Shown one piece after another: positions 1-13,700 of a stretch of DNA of 64,000 bases. How positions within the stretch are numbered: position 1 is the stretch's first letter; each line of letters starts with the position of its first letter. The stretch comes from Nemertoderma westbladi (lineage: Eukaryota > Xenacoelomorpha > Nemertodermatida > Nemertodermatidae), in assembly GCA_032718475.1 (NCBI GenBank), contig JAUCBJ010008125.1, positions 60,207-124,206 of the forward strand, given 5' to 3'. Both the position numbers and the translations under genes were made by a program. Below the pieces are notes generated by a model. That model saw nothing but the letters and a program-made list of their open reading frames with translations. It made no database searches and was not told the origin of the DNA.

Positions 1-946
1 TTCTAGATTTTCTCGCTAGTCTTGAGATTCGTAAATTTTATTCTTCAAGACGTTAGTTACACATCTCGCGGATCCGTCTATAAATATATCGGTATGATAA
101 AAAATTCATAAAAAATGTTTTATGCTATTAATAATATTTATGTAATATTGCATGAGAAAAGTAAGTGAGAAATAATAAAATATAATAAAAATTTCACATA
201 AGTGAGAAAAGCAAATTAAAGGTATTAATTTAATAGATAATTACATAACATGAAATATTACATAACTACGACGGTATGTGTATTAGCGATTTGTAAATAA
301 GTGGCGTATTGTTATTCTTTTAACACAATGTTTAAATAAAGCTGTATCTGTCTCATTACTCGCCCAGTATATGGAGGATAGAGGTGAAGCTATTAATTAT
401 ATTATAGACTGTTATAATTTCAAACAACAATTAAATTACGAATTTAAGTTATTCAATTTATGCGAACGTCGCCTTGTTTTTAAATATTTTTTTACTCCGA
501 GAATTTTGGGAATTTAAGGCACCTTAATCACTTTATTATATATGTAATTCCATTCAGTATGAGATCTTTTTAGTAGTATGGTAAAGTACTTTATGTAACC
601 GGTATATTCTTCTTGAATAAATTTATAAATATCTGATCGAAAAATAAAGTTTATGAAAGTAAAGTAAATGAGTTAGATATCACAATAAATGGCATTCATA
701 CATAAACAGCTTATTGTGGTGCAACATAATGATACGATTTGTTTTCTTTTAATTTAAAAAAATTGATGATAAAATTACAAACATGAAGATACCTGAACAT
801 CAATAAATCTGACATCAAACATAAAATCACCTATAATTAATATGAGTTAAAGTACTTCAATGAGTTTATTATTATTATTAATGTAAAATAATTAAGTATC
901 AACAATGAAACAAACACTAAAATGTGTTCGAACACAAATATAATAT
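1..946. other. AT-rich non-coding region downstream of PIF1
   Basis: No coding frame, RNA gene or recognisable repeat was found. The stretch lies 3' of the minus-strand PIF1 gene and is strongly AT-rich. Confidence 0.5.
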
Positions 947-1040
947 AAAAAGTAACTTATTTACATAACAGAGGAATAAAAAGTAATTTATTTACATAAC
1001 GGAGGAATAAAAAGTAATTTATTTACATAACGGAGGAAAG
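947..1040. repeat. 31-bp tandem repeat (about 3 copies) covering the PIF1 stop codon
   Basis: Three copies of a 31-bp unit follow one another (the same G recurs at 952, 983 and 1014). Read on the minus strand each unit contains ATGTAAATAA, so the PIF1 stop codon and an overlapping AATAAA lie inside the last unit and are repeated downstream. The extra copies would supply repeated potential poly(A) signals. Confidence 0.8.
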
Positions 1041-1781
1041 GCGTTTGTAGAAGGCAACGACACGTGGATGGGCTCGAATACAGGAAGGATCGAAATCGGT
1101 GACTCGAAGCGACTCGAGACTGCGCGCCCGGGAGAGAGCCACGTAGGCCTGGCCGGTCTCCCAGACGCGCCCTAACGACATCTCCACGCAATCCAGACTC
1201 ATCCCCTGACTGCGATGTATCGATACGGCGGCGGCGAGTCGCAGCGGGATCTGCCGGCGGGTCGCCCGGACCCCGTCGCTGCCCGCGGCGACACGAAGCT
1301 GCGCGGGGACGCTGCGACTTCCCCCCGACAGGAACCGCACCACGGGTCCCACCGAACCGCGCAACCCGACTACAACTCCTCGCGAACCGTTCACCAACCC
1401 GCTCTCCACGCTAATGTTCTTCGTTAGCATCACCTGCGCGCCGATCTTTAGTCTAACGACTCGGTCTACGTCACAACGAGTCTCTGACGTCATCCAATTG
1501 TCACTGTCAACGGAAACGAACTCGACTGGCTCTCCGGGTAGGTCGTCCAGGTGTTTCCTATTAATAGAATCCACGTCATCGTTGTGCGAATAGAGACGAG
1601 TAGGTTGGATATTCCCGTCTCCTATTGGCTGGGTGGCTGAGTGTTTGAGTTTGGAGGCCGTTGATTGGCTGCAGTATCCGTATCGCAGCTGATTCAACAT
1701 GCGTATGAAATCTTTATCAGTTTGTCGTTTCACCTCCGTTAGTTGGAAATAACGTTTAATAGTGGAACGCCACGCTTCTAC
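1023..1781 (-). CDS. PIF1: PIF1 coding exon 4 (helicase domain 2A/2B, C-terminus)
   Basis: This last exon starts after TTTCCAG and encodes residues 411-662, opening with [20 protein letters not shown] (the conserved W and LT.V of PIF1 are seen). It holds motifs [20 protein letters not shown], the UvrD-like [10 protein letters not shown] and [11 protein letters not shown]. The protein ends FYKRLSSVM with no long tail. Local GC is clearly higher than in the flanking introns. The stop codon lies inside a 31-bp tandem repeat. Confidence 0.93.
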   Translation of the reverse strand, partial: VEAWRSTIKRYFQLTEVKRQTDKDFIRMLNQLRYGYCSQSTASKLKHSATQPIGDGNIQPTRLYSHNDDVDSINRKHLDDLPGEPVEFVSVDSDNWMTSETRCDVDRVVRLKIGAQVMLTKNISVESGLVNGSRGVVVGLRGSVGPVVRFLSGGSRSVPAQLRVAAGSDGVRATRRQIPLRLAAAVSIHRSQGMSLDCVEMSLGRVWETGQAYVALSRARSLESLRVTDFDPSCIRAHPRVVAFYKRLSSVM

Positions 1782-4700
1782 CTGGAAATGTGAGATTAAA
1801 TAACATTATTAAACATTACACTAACCACGGTACAGGACAGGGTTAACAAAACATTATTATGAAACAATAATAAAACATAATTGGCACTTAGGTGTATCGA
1901 AAAAAAAGAAGATAAAAATAATATGAACTAAATTAATGACATTTCCGTTTCGTTAAATTTTTCGTTGCGTTAATTTGAAAACAATTGATAAGAAAATTGT
2001 ATGATTATTCTCGATGATATAACCACCGTTAAATATTTCCTTCAAAACAGCAACAGCGTGTGCCTATAATTAATACCAGAAGATGGTGCCAGAATTGATT
2101 TAATGAAACGGAAAAACCAGCTGGGCCTCTAGTCGGAAGGGGCCAGGGGAGAGGGTGATTGTTATAGACCGCAGCTAGAATGGGTTACTGAGAGAGTTTG
2201 GGGATAAAATCAAGACGTGGAAGATGCGTCGTAGTCGCGTAAATGATGTCACATTATAATAGTGTGACTAAAGCTTAGTAAAGAACACTTACATGTCTTT
2301 ATTGAGGGAAAACTAGCACTTTATATTGCAGTTGTATTTCATTAAGTTTATGTTAAGCAATATAGATAGACTATAATAATATTTTAAACATATCAATAAT
2401 TATGATCAATTTGGATTGAGGTGTTAATGTAATATAAATGAATAAATGAAATTATCTCTCTGTCCAGAAGTTAATGTAGTGAGGTGTATACCCTCTGTAT
2501 GGCAGGCTCTCCCATGAACTTCTTGAGACCCCTCTTAAGTACGCTGGCCTTGAAGATATGCGGATTATGGATAAAACTTTTGCTTTTATTTTATTAACCT
2601 AACTGTGAAAAATTAATATGTCCTGAAGACTCAGACTCAATCATCACGCGTCGATCTTTTATCTCTAGTATTTATAAATGTATTAGAATTGAAACAGATA
2701 CCTACTTTTCTTAATCCCGGTGATACCCAGATGACTATTTTGGAAAATAACGGAGACCGGAGCCAGAGATCAAAGACTGCTCTTATGTTTGTACTTATAA
2801 TTTGGTTATATAACAGCAAAAAACAGTTACACGTATGAACTGAGAACTATTTTCTACGGTTGAATTACAGTAAGAGTAAATCCAACCGACGCAAGTACTC
2901 GTACAGTTGGGTTATTGTTAATATGTTACATTAATTTGTTACTTAATTTACAACTGCTATCCGGCCTATATTCTTTGGGGCAAACTTGTTTGCATTCAAG
3001 AAGAGTGGGCCGGGAATCCGTCCCATAGCTGTTGGGGTTACCCTTCGTCGTTTGTGTGGCAAGTTCTCTGGAACCTTAGCTGCAGAGAAACGGACAGAGT
3101 CATATGGATCGGTTCAGCTGGGTATTGGCTGCAAGTTAGGTGCGGAGGGGGCTGCCCACGCAGTAAGGGCGCTGGTCAATGGGGAAAATCCGGCGGGTTT
3201 CGTGTTGCTAAAAATAGATTTTAGTAATGCATTCAACTCAATCCGCCGAGACTCAATGCTGGAGACTGTCCATGCTGCTCATCCCGCGATTTATAATTAC
3301 ACCCTTGCTGCCTATGGGGAGGCAACCTTTCTCCTTAATGGTGACCAAGTCCTACTCTCTGACGAGGGCGTACAACAAGGGGACACAGATGGCCCGCAGC
3401 TGTTCGGAGACACAGAAAACCCAACCATCCAGGCATTGGAATCGGCTTTCAATGTCTGGTTCCTGGACGATGGAAACCTAGCTGATGACCATCGGGTTGT
3501 GCTGAGGGACCTCTCAAGGTTGATCGATGATGGGAGGAAACTTGGGCTGATGATTAACCCCACAAAGAGCGAGTTGTTTTTCTTGGGGCCCGAGACAGAA
3601 GAATCACGTGCCCAGATCCAGATGGAGTTCGATGCTATCTGTGGCGGCATCCTATGCCCGCCGCTGGATCAGCTGACCATTCTTGGCGCCCCCATCGGAG
3701 AATCTGCCATCGCCTCTTGCCTCACAACCAAGGTCGGCGACCTCACCACTCTAGTTAGCCGGCATCCACTCCTTGACGCACATCACGGCTTTTTCCTCCT
3801 GAGGAACTCATTTGCCATACCCAGGCTGATGTACTTCCTTAGGGCTGCCCCATGTTTTAGGTTCCCCACCCTTCTTAGGGACTATGATCGAGTGCTTCGT
3901 GGTGCCCTTCAAGTGGTTGCCAATACAGAAATTGGTGACCCAGCATGGGCCCAGGCTTGCCTACCAGCACGGGTTGGCGGTCTTGGTTTGGGATCAGCAG
4001 TGCAGCTCGCACCCTCTGCCTTCCTGGCTTCTGCGGTTGCATGTTCAACCCTTTCAAACCGCTTGTACCCTTCCGCAGGGATGCCGAGCCCAGCACGGGA
4101 ATTAGCCATGACCATACGGAATGCGTCACTCCCCCTGACTCAGCATGTGTTGACACAGTGGGTGTGGATGGCGCCCATCCATCAAGAAAGCCTCACCACC
4201 ATCCGCCTTGTAGCGTCTACTCTCGACCTTGCTCGACTGAACTCCCTCGATCACCCGACCGCTGGCTGCTGGCTTGATGCTCTTCCAAGTGCAGCTCTGG
4301 GGCTAAAACTAAGCGATGCGCAACTTCGAATTGCCATCGCCATTCGCCTTGGAGAAAAGGTGGTAGAGCCCCACATCTGCGACCGTTGTGGCAATCCAGT
4401 AGCGTCCAATGGTCTACATGGTCTCTCATGCCGGAGGAGCGCAGGCCGGTTCCCTCGCCACACCATGGTTAATGATATTGTGAGACGGGCATTGGTCAGC
4501 TGTGGGGTTCCCTCCATTCTGGAACCATCAGGACTCTGCCGCAATGACGGGAAGCGTGTAGACGGGGTGACACTTGTGCCTTGGTCCCAGGGTCGAATGC
4601 TAACCTGGGATGCCACAGTGGTTGACCCTCTTTCCCCTAGTCACCGCCAACAGACGCTAATTGCAGGGGGTCGTGCTGCAGAGGGTGCCGAACAGGGAAA

Positions 4701-7700
4701 GAACTTGACATATGCGGAGGTGATGGAGCGGGGTCATATATTTCACCCTGTTGCGTTCGAGACCCTGGGACGCCCCGGTCCGGAGACGTCCTCCTTCCTC
4801 CAGGAGATTGGGTCCCGTCTCCACACCATGACTCATGAGCCGCGCTCCCACAGGTTTCTACTTCAGCGTATCGTCATGGCCATTCTGGTGGGCAACGCGG
4901 CGTCTGTCCTGGCAACTGCTGGCCCATCCCCTGGTGGACTCTTTGGGGATTAGGGCCCGGTCAGTAGCCTTTGCCGTAGCATACTCTAACGCAATGTCCA
5001 ATGTATCGTATATTACAATATTACTTTTAGTTTTATATTATATTGATATGTGATATAATTGTTGTATTTAATTATTATTACTATTTACTCTTTAATATAT
5101 TACAAAAATTTAATTTACAACTGTTAAAATCATATACCTTTTATTGTACTCTATAAACTTGGTCATTTACGAATATAGTTAGTCCACAGGTGCAGTACAC
5201 TACTCGGCCCTATTGCAAGTCTCGTTACGCTCGTTCTCTTCATTTGGTCGCTGTAATATATAGCCTACAACAAGGTGAAAAGAGCTCTGCCTTTACTTTT
5301 ACATGTAAACTTTATGGGATATCAAATTAAGCACCCTTATTCTTAAATAAGAACTTATCTTACTTACTTTCTTACTTACTTTCTATCTTACTTTCTTTAG
5401 GTGCAAATTTAACTTAAAATGAAACGCACTTTAAATTAAATAGAAGATTACCGGTTCATTTAGTATGAGTCATGCTTAAAAATAGGGTAAACGTTGCTAT
5501 ATAATTTTGTTGAAGCTGACTATCGGAAATTAAAAATAGTTAAAAATTAAAGTAATTATTTTTATAGTAAAACAATTTTTGTGATAAAATCTTCATTTTT
5601 TTATTTTATTAATTTTTTTAAATAAGTTAAATTAATAAAACTCGAGTTATGGCAATATTTTGAAATTTTTACCTAAAATTTTAAAATATGCAATTTTGGT
5701 GGACACCAAAAAAAAAATTTTGTTTTGACACCAAAAAATACCTTCAAACACCTAAACATTTCGAAATATAAAGAAAAATCATTTTAGAAAACATTGGAAA
5801 ATGGTTCATTTTTGGTGCATGTATGGTCAGTTGTAACCAGGAGAAATTTCAACGTCATTTTTTTCGCGTCTGACGTTTTTGGAACACTTTCTCTATAATA
5901 TACTTTTTAACTAATTTTCGTTCTGTTTGCAGAATTATTTAGAGAAATATTCAGCGCAGAAATTGTGTTAACATAATTTTGAAATTTTATTTAAAAAAGT
6001 TTAAAAAAAAAGTTAAAAGTTACAATTTCTGCGCTGAATATTTCTGCAGCTATTATTTATTTGTTTGTTTGTTATTGTTTGTTTGTTTGTTTGCTTGTTT
6101 GTTGGAGCTGGAGAAGCTGGTTTGACAGAAAAAGTAGCTGTAATTATAGAACCAACTATCAGATTCATCTGAAATTTGGTAGTAGTAACCTAAAAGCATT
6201 GCTTAATTATAGAAATTCTACACACAGACAGACTTTTCCAGTTCCTCTGTCTGCCGCTAGGGGCCGAATAGAGCTCTAGTTCATCGTGCTTAGCACTGTT
6301 TAATTATAACTAGTTTTTCGTGTAACATTTCAGTTACATCTCCTCAGCACGAGAATGATAATTTGTCCAAGTAAACTTCATTCATATTTTGGTAGTGTCC
6401 CACACTACATACATACAAGAGGATTGCGACAACACGTGTACTGGTGTATTACTACAACACTATAATTTGCTTTTTTTAGGGATAAAGGTGAAACTATATT
6501 TCATTATCATAGCCTCAATGTATTCGTATAAAGTCGATTGATTCTTGAAATTATTTATTTCTGTTATGAATCTGTTCAAAGAGGCCATTTTTTTGGCCAA
6601 GACAAGATAGTTCAGGTTTGTTAAACTCTATAATTATAGGTTAAAATGCGTCTGACAGCTACAAATTTAACTTTATTTACACACCTCAAAACAAAAAGTA
6701 ACTTTATTTTCCCTATCTTTATTCACTGGAGGCAGTTGTAGGAAGTCGCCCGAAGCAATCACTTGGATACCACCGAATGGTAAATCGTTGCCCTTGACAA
6801 CCCGTGCTACTGCCTCCAACTTAGTAAAGAGTTGGCCGTCCAGCATGGATACTTCGTCTATGATTAAGTGTTTGCAGGCCAACCATTGTCGACGCATAGC
6901 AGGTCGGGACGCTGTAGAGAAATAAATCAGTATTATTAGCTCTAACGGAAAGAAATAACACATTCAAGGGAAACAAAACGAAAACCAATATTAAAAATAT
7001 TCCATTAACGAAACAGACTAACTGTTTTGATAAATAATTATAGCGCGGATTATACATTTATATTAGAAAAATCCCGGTTTTCTCACTAATATTTTCAAAA
7101 TTGAGTAATTTTATAACCTTGTTTCACTAATTTTACAGAAATTAGTTAAGAAAAGTAAAAAATAAGTTAAGAAAAGACTTTCCCTTCACTAATTTTTTAC
7201 TTTTCTCATTAGTTTTTCAACATACAGCAACAGCTCACACATTTAGAAAATGAAACTAAATGGTTTATTCCGGGACCGGTACGGTGTTTCTAAGCGACAG
7301 TAATGACAGTTTAGTATTAGTACATTACTTAGTAATGTAATCCTAATACCGATACTTGAATAGGCCCGGCCCATCCAGCAGAGCCATAGGCTACTACTAC
7401 TACTAGGTTCGGCATGCTGCATTGCAGCTGCATTTTTAAGAATGCTGTGCCGGCTTGTCGATAAAATTGCACCGCCACAACTCCCTATCACCCATGGCTA
7501 TGACAATTGGTAGATCATCCGCATCTTCAAGGCCAGTGTCCTTTAAGATGCGTCTCAAGAAAGTCATGGGCTGTCCACCATGCTTATTCACTCCATGAGG
7601 CTGCCAAAGTACAAGATTATGCACTGGCTGGTCCTCACGGCGAAAGCAATGTCCTGCAAAGCGGAGGCGATTTTGTTCTAGTGTCAAGCTTGGGGGAACC

Positions 7701-10700
7701 AATGAGACACCTCCAATGTTATATAGTGTCTGGTTGGAGATGTGTGCATTGTACTTGACACAATGGACCCGGCGTAGCATTCTTGTGAATGTGCCATCCA
7801 GAGATTTGGTGTCCTCAGCAGTTAGAGCCCAGCATTGACTCCCATAGAGGTACTTGGCAGGATTTCCTCGACTTCTGGAGCCAGTAGGTGGAGTTATCAT
7901 CACCCCATCATCATTATAATGATCTAAGGACATGCGTAGAACATAGTCAACAACAATTATGAACAAGAATGGTGCAAGTGTGTCTCCTTGAAGGACGCCC
8001 CATAACACTTCAAATGGTTCTGTGTCACCGTCAACAGTAGACACAAATGTTGTCGAACCATCGTATACTGATCTGATTGCTGCAATAATTTCATCAGGAA
8101 TCCCATATAATGAAAGTATGCTGAATATACGTAAGCGAGAGACTGAATCAAAGGCCTTGAAGAAGTCAACAAAAATAACAGCCAGATGCCTGACTTTCTT
8201 TTCTGATAACTCTTCAATTATCCTTTTAAGTACCAAAATGGGCTCCATGGTCCCACGACCTTTACGGAACCCATTCTGATTTCCACGGAGCAGTCTCTCA
8301 ATGGGATCCCTGATGCGATTTAATAGAATTCTATTGTATAACTTTGCAGCAATCGAGATCAATGAGATTCAGGAGAGCCATATGCAGGCCACTTTAATTT
8401 GTAGAATCTAGAAAATAAACAAATTAAGCTAATTTCTAATCTTCCAAAATCTTAATTTGTAGGTTAATTTCTAGCATCTATTTTCTGCTTAAAAACGCTT
8501 AATAAACTCGTCGTAATTAGCATCGAATGAGTGTTATAAGTTCCAACAAACAGACAAATATACAAAAACACTCAAGCTTACTTGAATTTTGGGATTTTTA
8601 ATTTGAGTATTAAAAGTTCTTCAAACTGCTGCGCATCCATGCACTCCTCTAGGGAAAAATTATTACTCAAGCTGCTTCGATTTTTGTTTTTAAAAACCCG
8701 ATTCTTGTAAAAGCAGGTTCCACTGGAGCAGCTTACCTCGAATTAGTGCAAAACTGGTCCACACCATGACCTACCATAATTCGACCTGGCAAGCTGACAG
8801 GCACCGCTGAAGACAACCGCAACGAGCGAAATGCGCATACGGTAAGGTAAATATACTTTTCCAATTATTTATTACCATGGTTAGACCCTCAACACCCCCA
8901 CTATCAATCCGCCTGGAGACATTGCTGATTGAGTAAACAGTCTGACAGTGATTAAGCTGGTGATAAACCAGGTGATAAATATCCAGGCGATATATTCGAT
9001 ATAAAAACATAACGGAAAACACTATTTTCCACTCATTTTCTAAAGCGACATTCAGGTATGATGCCCTCGTTTTCCCCACGTTCCATACCAACTCATGTAA
9101 AACACCAGCACTCGTACCAGCGGACAGAATAGTTGAATTTCGCAACTGAAAATGATTAAAAAAGCGTATTTTCCGCGTATTCCGGGTATTAATTTTTTTT
9201 TATCTAATAATAGTCCTTGATTTGAAATAATATATCTTAAAAATACAGAAATACAATTATTTGTAACGATAGTGCAACCTATTTCAGATACATACCGGTA
9301 AGAGTTATGAATCCGGGACTGGCATCGAATCGAAAAGTTACGACATCGAATCGAAAATTGAAGGAGTATATTCGATGCGATTCGAATTTTAAAATTAAAT
9401 AAAATTACAATGTGGTCCCGGGAGTGCTGGTGATGGTATTGCGTGTAAACGATTAATTAATAATAATTAAACAGGATTATTGGTATTTTTTATTATGTTG
9501 TTTGATTTAGTTTGCTTTTTAAACTAAATAAGTGTGACATAAAATAATCCGGAACAGTTCCGGCCATGGGTACATATTTTACGTTTTTTGGTACATTGGT
9601 ACGTTTTTTTCTCTATTACTTTCAGAGCTAGTTTTTCAAATTTTATTTAAAAATGAACTAGAACAAATGTTAGTTATAGATTAAAATAAAAATATATGTT
9701 CTAGAACTTTTAAGTATTGTTTGCTCTAGAACAATTTTTATTAGTATCTAATTTTGCAATTTATGTAATGTTTAAAACAAGTCAAGCTACGTAGGCCTAT
9801 TTAATTAAAATAAATGTTCTGGAATAAATATTTGTTGGTTCTAGAACATTTTGCTTTCATTATTTTTTATTTTAACTTTTTAGCCACGGGCGGAACTCCA
9901 ACTTTAAGATACCTTAACCTACCTAACTTTACTACCTAACTGTGTGATCTACCGTTCATACTAAATGTATCACCGCTTTCGCAAAAGTTGAAATGGAATT
10001 TTAAATAAATTCTTTGAAATAAATTAGCAGTTAAAAAATCAACGATAATTTGTAATCAATAATGTTTGCCGTTCGTTTTTTATTCATTAGAAATAAAACC
10101 ATCAAAACTTAAAACTTAAATATACCACCGCTTGATGTACAGAAATCCAACCGACTTCTGTAGTCTATAATAGCTGTGCTCTGCTTCAATTGTATCGCAA
10201 ATATATTTACAATCGTAAATAAATGATTCATTATAAATATAATACAATAAATTACTGTGTAGGCCCATTCTCACCAAAATTGGCCAAAACGTGTGTAAAT
10301 TTATCCAAAAATATTTGTCTCCAGAATATAGTAAACCCATATATTTTCTGAAAGCTCTTGATGTCAGGAATTTCATGGGAACCATGGACAATTTAATTGG
10401 CATTTAAAACGAGTCCACGATGTAATGATTTGTCCGGCCTGTAATCTCTGACTATTACAGGGGCCGGACAAAGTGATTGTCACATTACCTTGTTCTACTT
10501 AGAAGACGATTACTTGGACGGAAATTAAGTAAATGCGATAAAATTTTAACGTGGTCATCCTGATAAAATTTGGTTTCAAGTGAATATTTACTTTTACGAT
10601 TGCTCTTAAAAAGTTAAGATGAAATGATCACCATTACAGGGTCGGACATAAAAATCAGAAATGTGTAGGATACGATGCTAAATGCAGCTGTACGACACCA

Positions 10701-13700
10701 ATTACATTGTATGGTTGATTCTACTCAAAAGTGACCCAAATTGTATGAAAAACCTTCAAAATTTTATTTTGTTGAAAACTTTGAAAACTATATATTTTTC
10801 GAAAGCTCTTTCAAAGCTGAATCAAAATTTAGTAATTTCTAGTCGACTGGTCTGGTTTTAAAAAAAATATTATCAAAAACAAAATGTACATGCTGTAATC
10901 AATTTTGTATATGCTGTAATGGTAATTTGACTTGCTGTAATGCTGTAATGATGAAGGTGGTCAGACATTGAATATAATGCAATTCCCGTTTTAATTATGA
11001 CTGCGCTTCGATTGAATTGAATAGTCAAAAAAGAATTAGTAATTAGGAACATTGTTCGTTTATAATGTAACTTGTTTCGAATTTGTATACATTTTTAATA
11101 ATACACCATACAGTACACATATATTTCAAACATTACGGTTTAACGATAATTATGTTCCATTATTTATAGTTTACAAATTGCCATCAGTTTCCATGATGAA
11201 ACCATGGAACGGCGATAGATACGAAACCAGGGGTTGATCCGAAGAATCTGAGTCATGTGAACAAATATTGGAAAAATCCAAATCACTGTCAGTAACATCA
11301 TTCTCGCTATCTAAGCTCTCCTCATCATCATGAACATTCTCAATAACCTTTCTTACTTCTGTATTTGGTGTCACTAGGCCCACTGTACGCCCATGCTCCT
11401 TACAACGTGATCCACAACTATCAAATAAACACGACTTCGATTTCAGAGTAATAAAATTATCTTCCAACAGAAATTCATGCGATTTTCCAATTCCCCTGAC
11501 AGCAGCTGGCTTCCCATTCAAATGTTTCTGAACCTCAACGACACCTTCTTTATCAAAAGTATAAATCTTCATATTGGTGTGTAAATTCAAAATATTAACT
11601 ATGGCCGCGAGATCTGGCGTTGGAGCGTTTACATTCATTCCAATAACGCGATCTAAGGTTCTCTTTATCGTTGCCCCTACTCCATCTGCCGGACCCTTCC
11701 CATGCCCAGCTTCAGTATATATCCACTGAAGCGTCACATTGTTTGCTATGGCAAACTTATTAAATAGGTAAACAATGAATCTGTTACGGTACTGTGCGAA
11801 AGTTGAGTCAGATATTATAACAAATGTTTATAGTGGTTCTTGTTTTCACGTAGAAGTTCATCAAGACTTGCAAATACAGCCGCAGCCTTGTGATTGGTAC
11901 ACTTGCTGATTGACGCACAAGAAGTTACACTATTGGCAAGGGTCCATAACATAATACAATGAATGGACATGCTCTCTTGTCGATAATAGGCCGATTGAAT
12001 TTCTGCTGGCCTGGGAATGTTAAAATTCTCCGACCAATCAATTTGAAGTATTAGCTGATGGTCTTGTTGTTGGTTAGATTTAACTTGCCTGATCATTTTA
12101 TATTGATTAACAAATACCTCAATATGGTTCTTTAAGTTTAGAATATGAATTTTGAGGACTCTTAATGCTATATGTAATGTACATATTCGTTCCTCTTTCC
12201 GCCAGGCCCTCTTCCCGTCATCAGCTATAGTTACATTCTCCCATTGATAAAATTTGACAACTTTCGTTGATGGCCCGATTTTATCTAACCATTTGAGGTC
12301 CGTCTCGTTTGCCAAACTTTCGGCAGTAATTGTCTTAGGTAAAACCTCGAATTTAATCAACCCCTCAGTTAACAACGCAGGATTACTACAGTGAACACAA
12401 AAACAGGTTCTCCATTCATTGGCCATCGGCTGAACTACATCCGGTGGCCAGCATTTACAGAACCAACTATATGAGCAGTCACAGTTCATTTCATATTCAA
12501 ACTTAGCATGTAAAATCTTTAAATATTCGAACTGATAACGTAGTGGGACATCCACTTTAACACCCCCTAATTTCTGAGAAATTGATTTCTTCCGTTTATC
12601 GGGACACACCTTTGAAATGTCATCACGATGTGCAAAAGCTATTATAGCCTCTTTCAACCGCAATTTCTTGGCCCGGCCACTTTCAACTATATCTTCTCCA
12701 TCCTGACCACTTTCAACTACCACTGCCCCATCCTGACCACTTTCAACCACCACTGCCCCATCCTGACCACTTTCAACTACCACTGCCCCATCCTGACCAC
12801 TTTCAACTATATCTTCTCCATCCTGACCACTTTCCACTAATAATTCCCCACCCTGAGAATTTTCAACTGTCGAGCAACTCAATCCATCATTCAACTCATC
12901 CACAGCACATACTGGACTCGGATTGGTTTCTGCTTCTCTTAGGTTTATGCGTCTACGACTTCCGACTCGAAAACCAAAGCGCCGCAATGAGTGTCGAGTA
13001 GGCGAGTTAACTGAATAACCGATTCTTCTTATCGAGCGAGGGGTTAGGTGCATCCTTAAAGAAGAGAGCGTTTCACTTTGGTTTTGGTGGACTGAACACT
13101 TAGCTGGCGTTTTAAATTTTGAAAGACTCAACATTAAACGTTGATAAGCTTTATCTTTACTTTTTATAAGTTTATTCAAATGCTTGATTTTGCGCTTTCT
13201 TGCAACTAATAGCTTGTTCTTAAGCTGTAGTTTCTTCCTATACTTCTTATGAATCTCGTCAATTACCTTATTATCCGTTAATCTTTGTTCGATTACTGCA
13301 GCGGCTGCCTTCCGCTCCTTGCGTTCCTGACACTTCTTTCCTCTATATCTCTTTATACGAGCTGCATTCTGTTCTCGTAATTTCGTCGCTTTAGAAATTA
13401 GAAATTAGAAATTCTCACACAAAATTGCAATAATGCACCAACAACGAACATTAGTAGCATCTCCCCTTTATTCTCATCAACATCATTATATAATATTAGG
13501 TTGTAGAATTTACATTCACACAATTAATATCATAATGAAGACAGTGGACATGCTGTAATGTAAATGCATTAAAATTGCATGTAAATGATCATTTTTTATA
13601 TGTTATGTAATGGTTTGCGCAAGTTTAGCATTATAGCATGTACAACTATTACATGTAATGTAATGGTCTGCTGTAATGCATTTACATTACAGCATGTCCA

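Noticed and set aside
1023-1781. Helitron helicase instead of host PIF1
   Set aside because: No Rep/HUH domain is present, the exons join into an animal-type PIF1 with its own N-terminal domain, and introns are GT-AG.
7507-7758. Plus-strand 83-codon frame, repeated at 49662, 57901 and 59518 on the strand opposite each RTE copy
   Set aside because: It is the conserved antisense shadow of the RTE reverse-transcriptase C-terminus and recurs with each copy; no independent evidence of coding.
8771-9145. Minus-strand 124-codon frame in PIF1 intron 2
   Set aside because: No domain, no splice logic with PIF1, and no match to any element I recognise.
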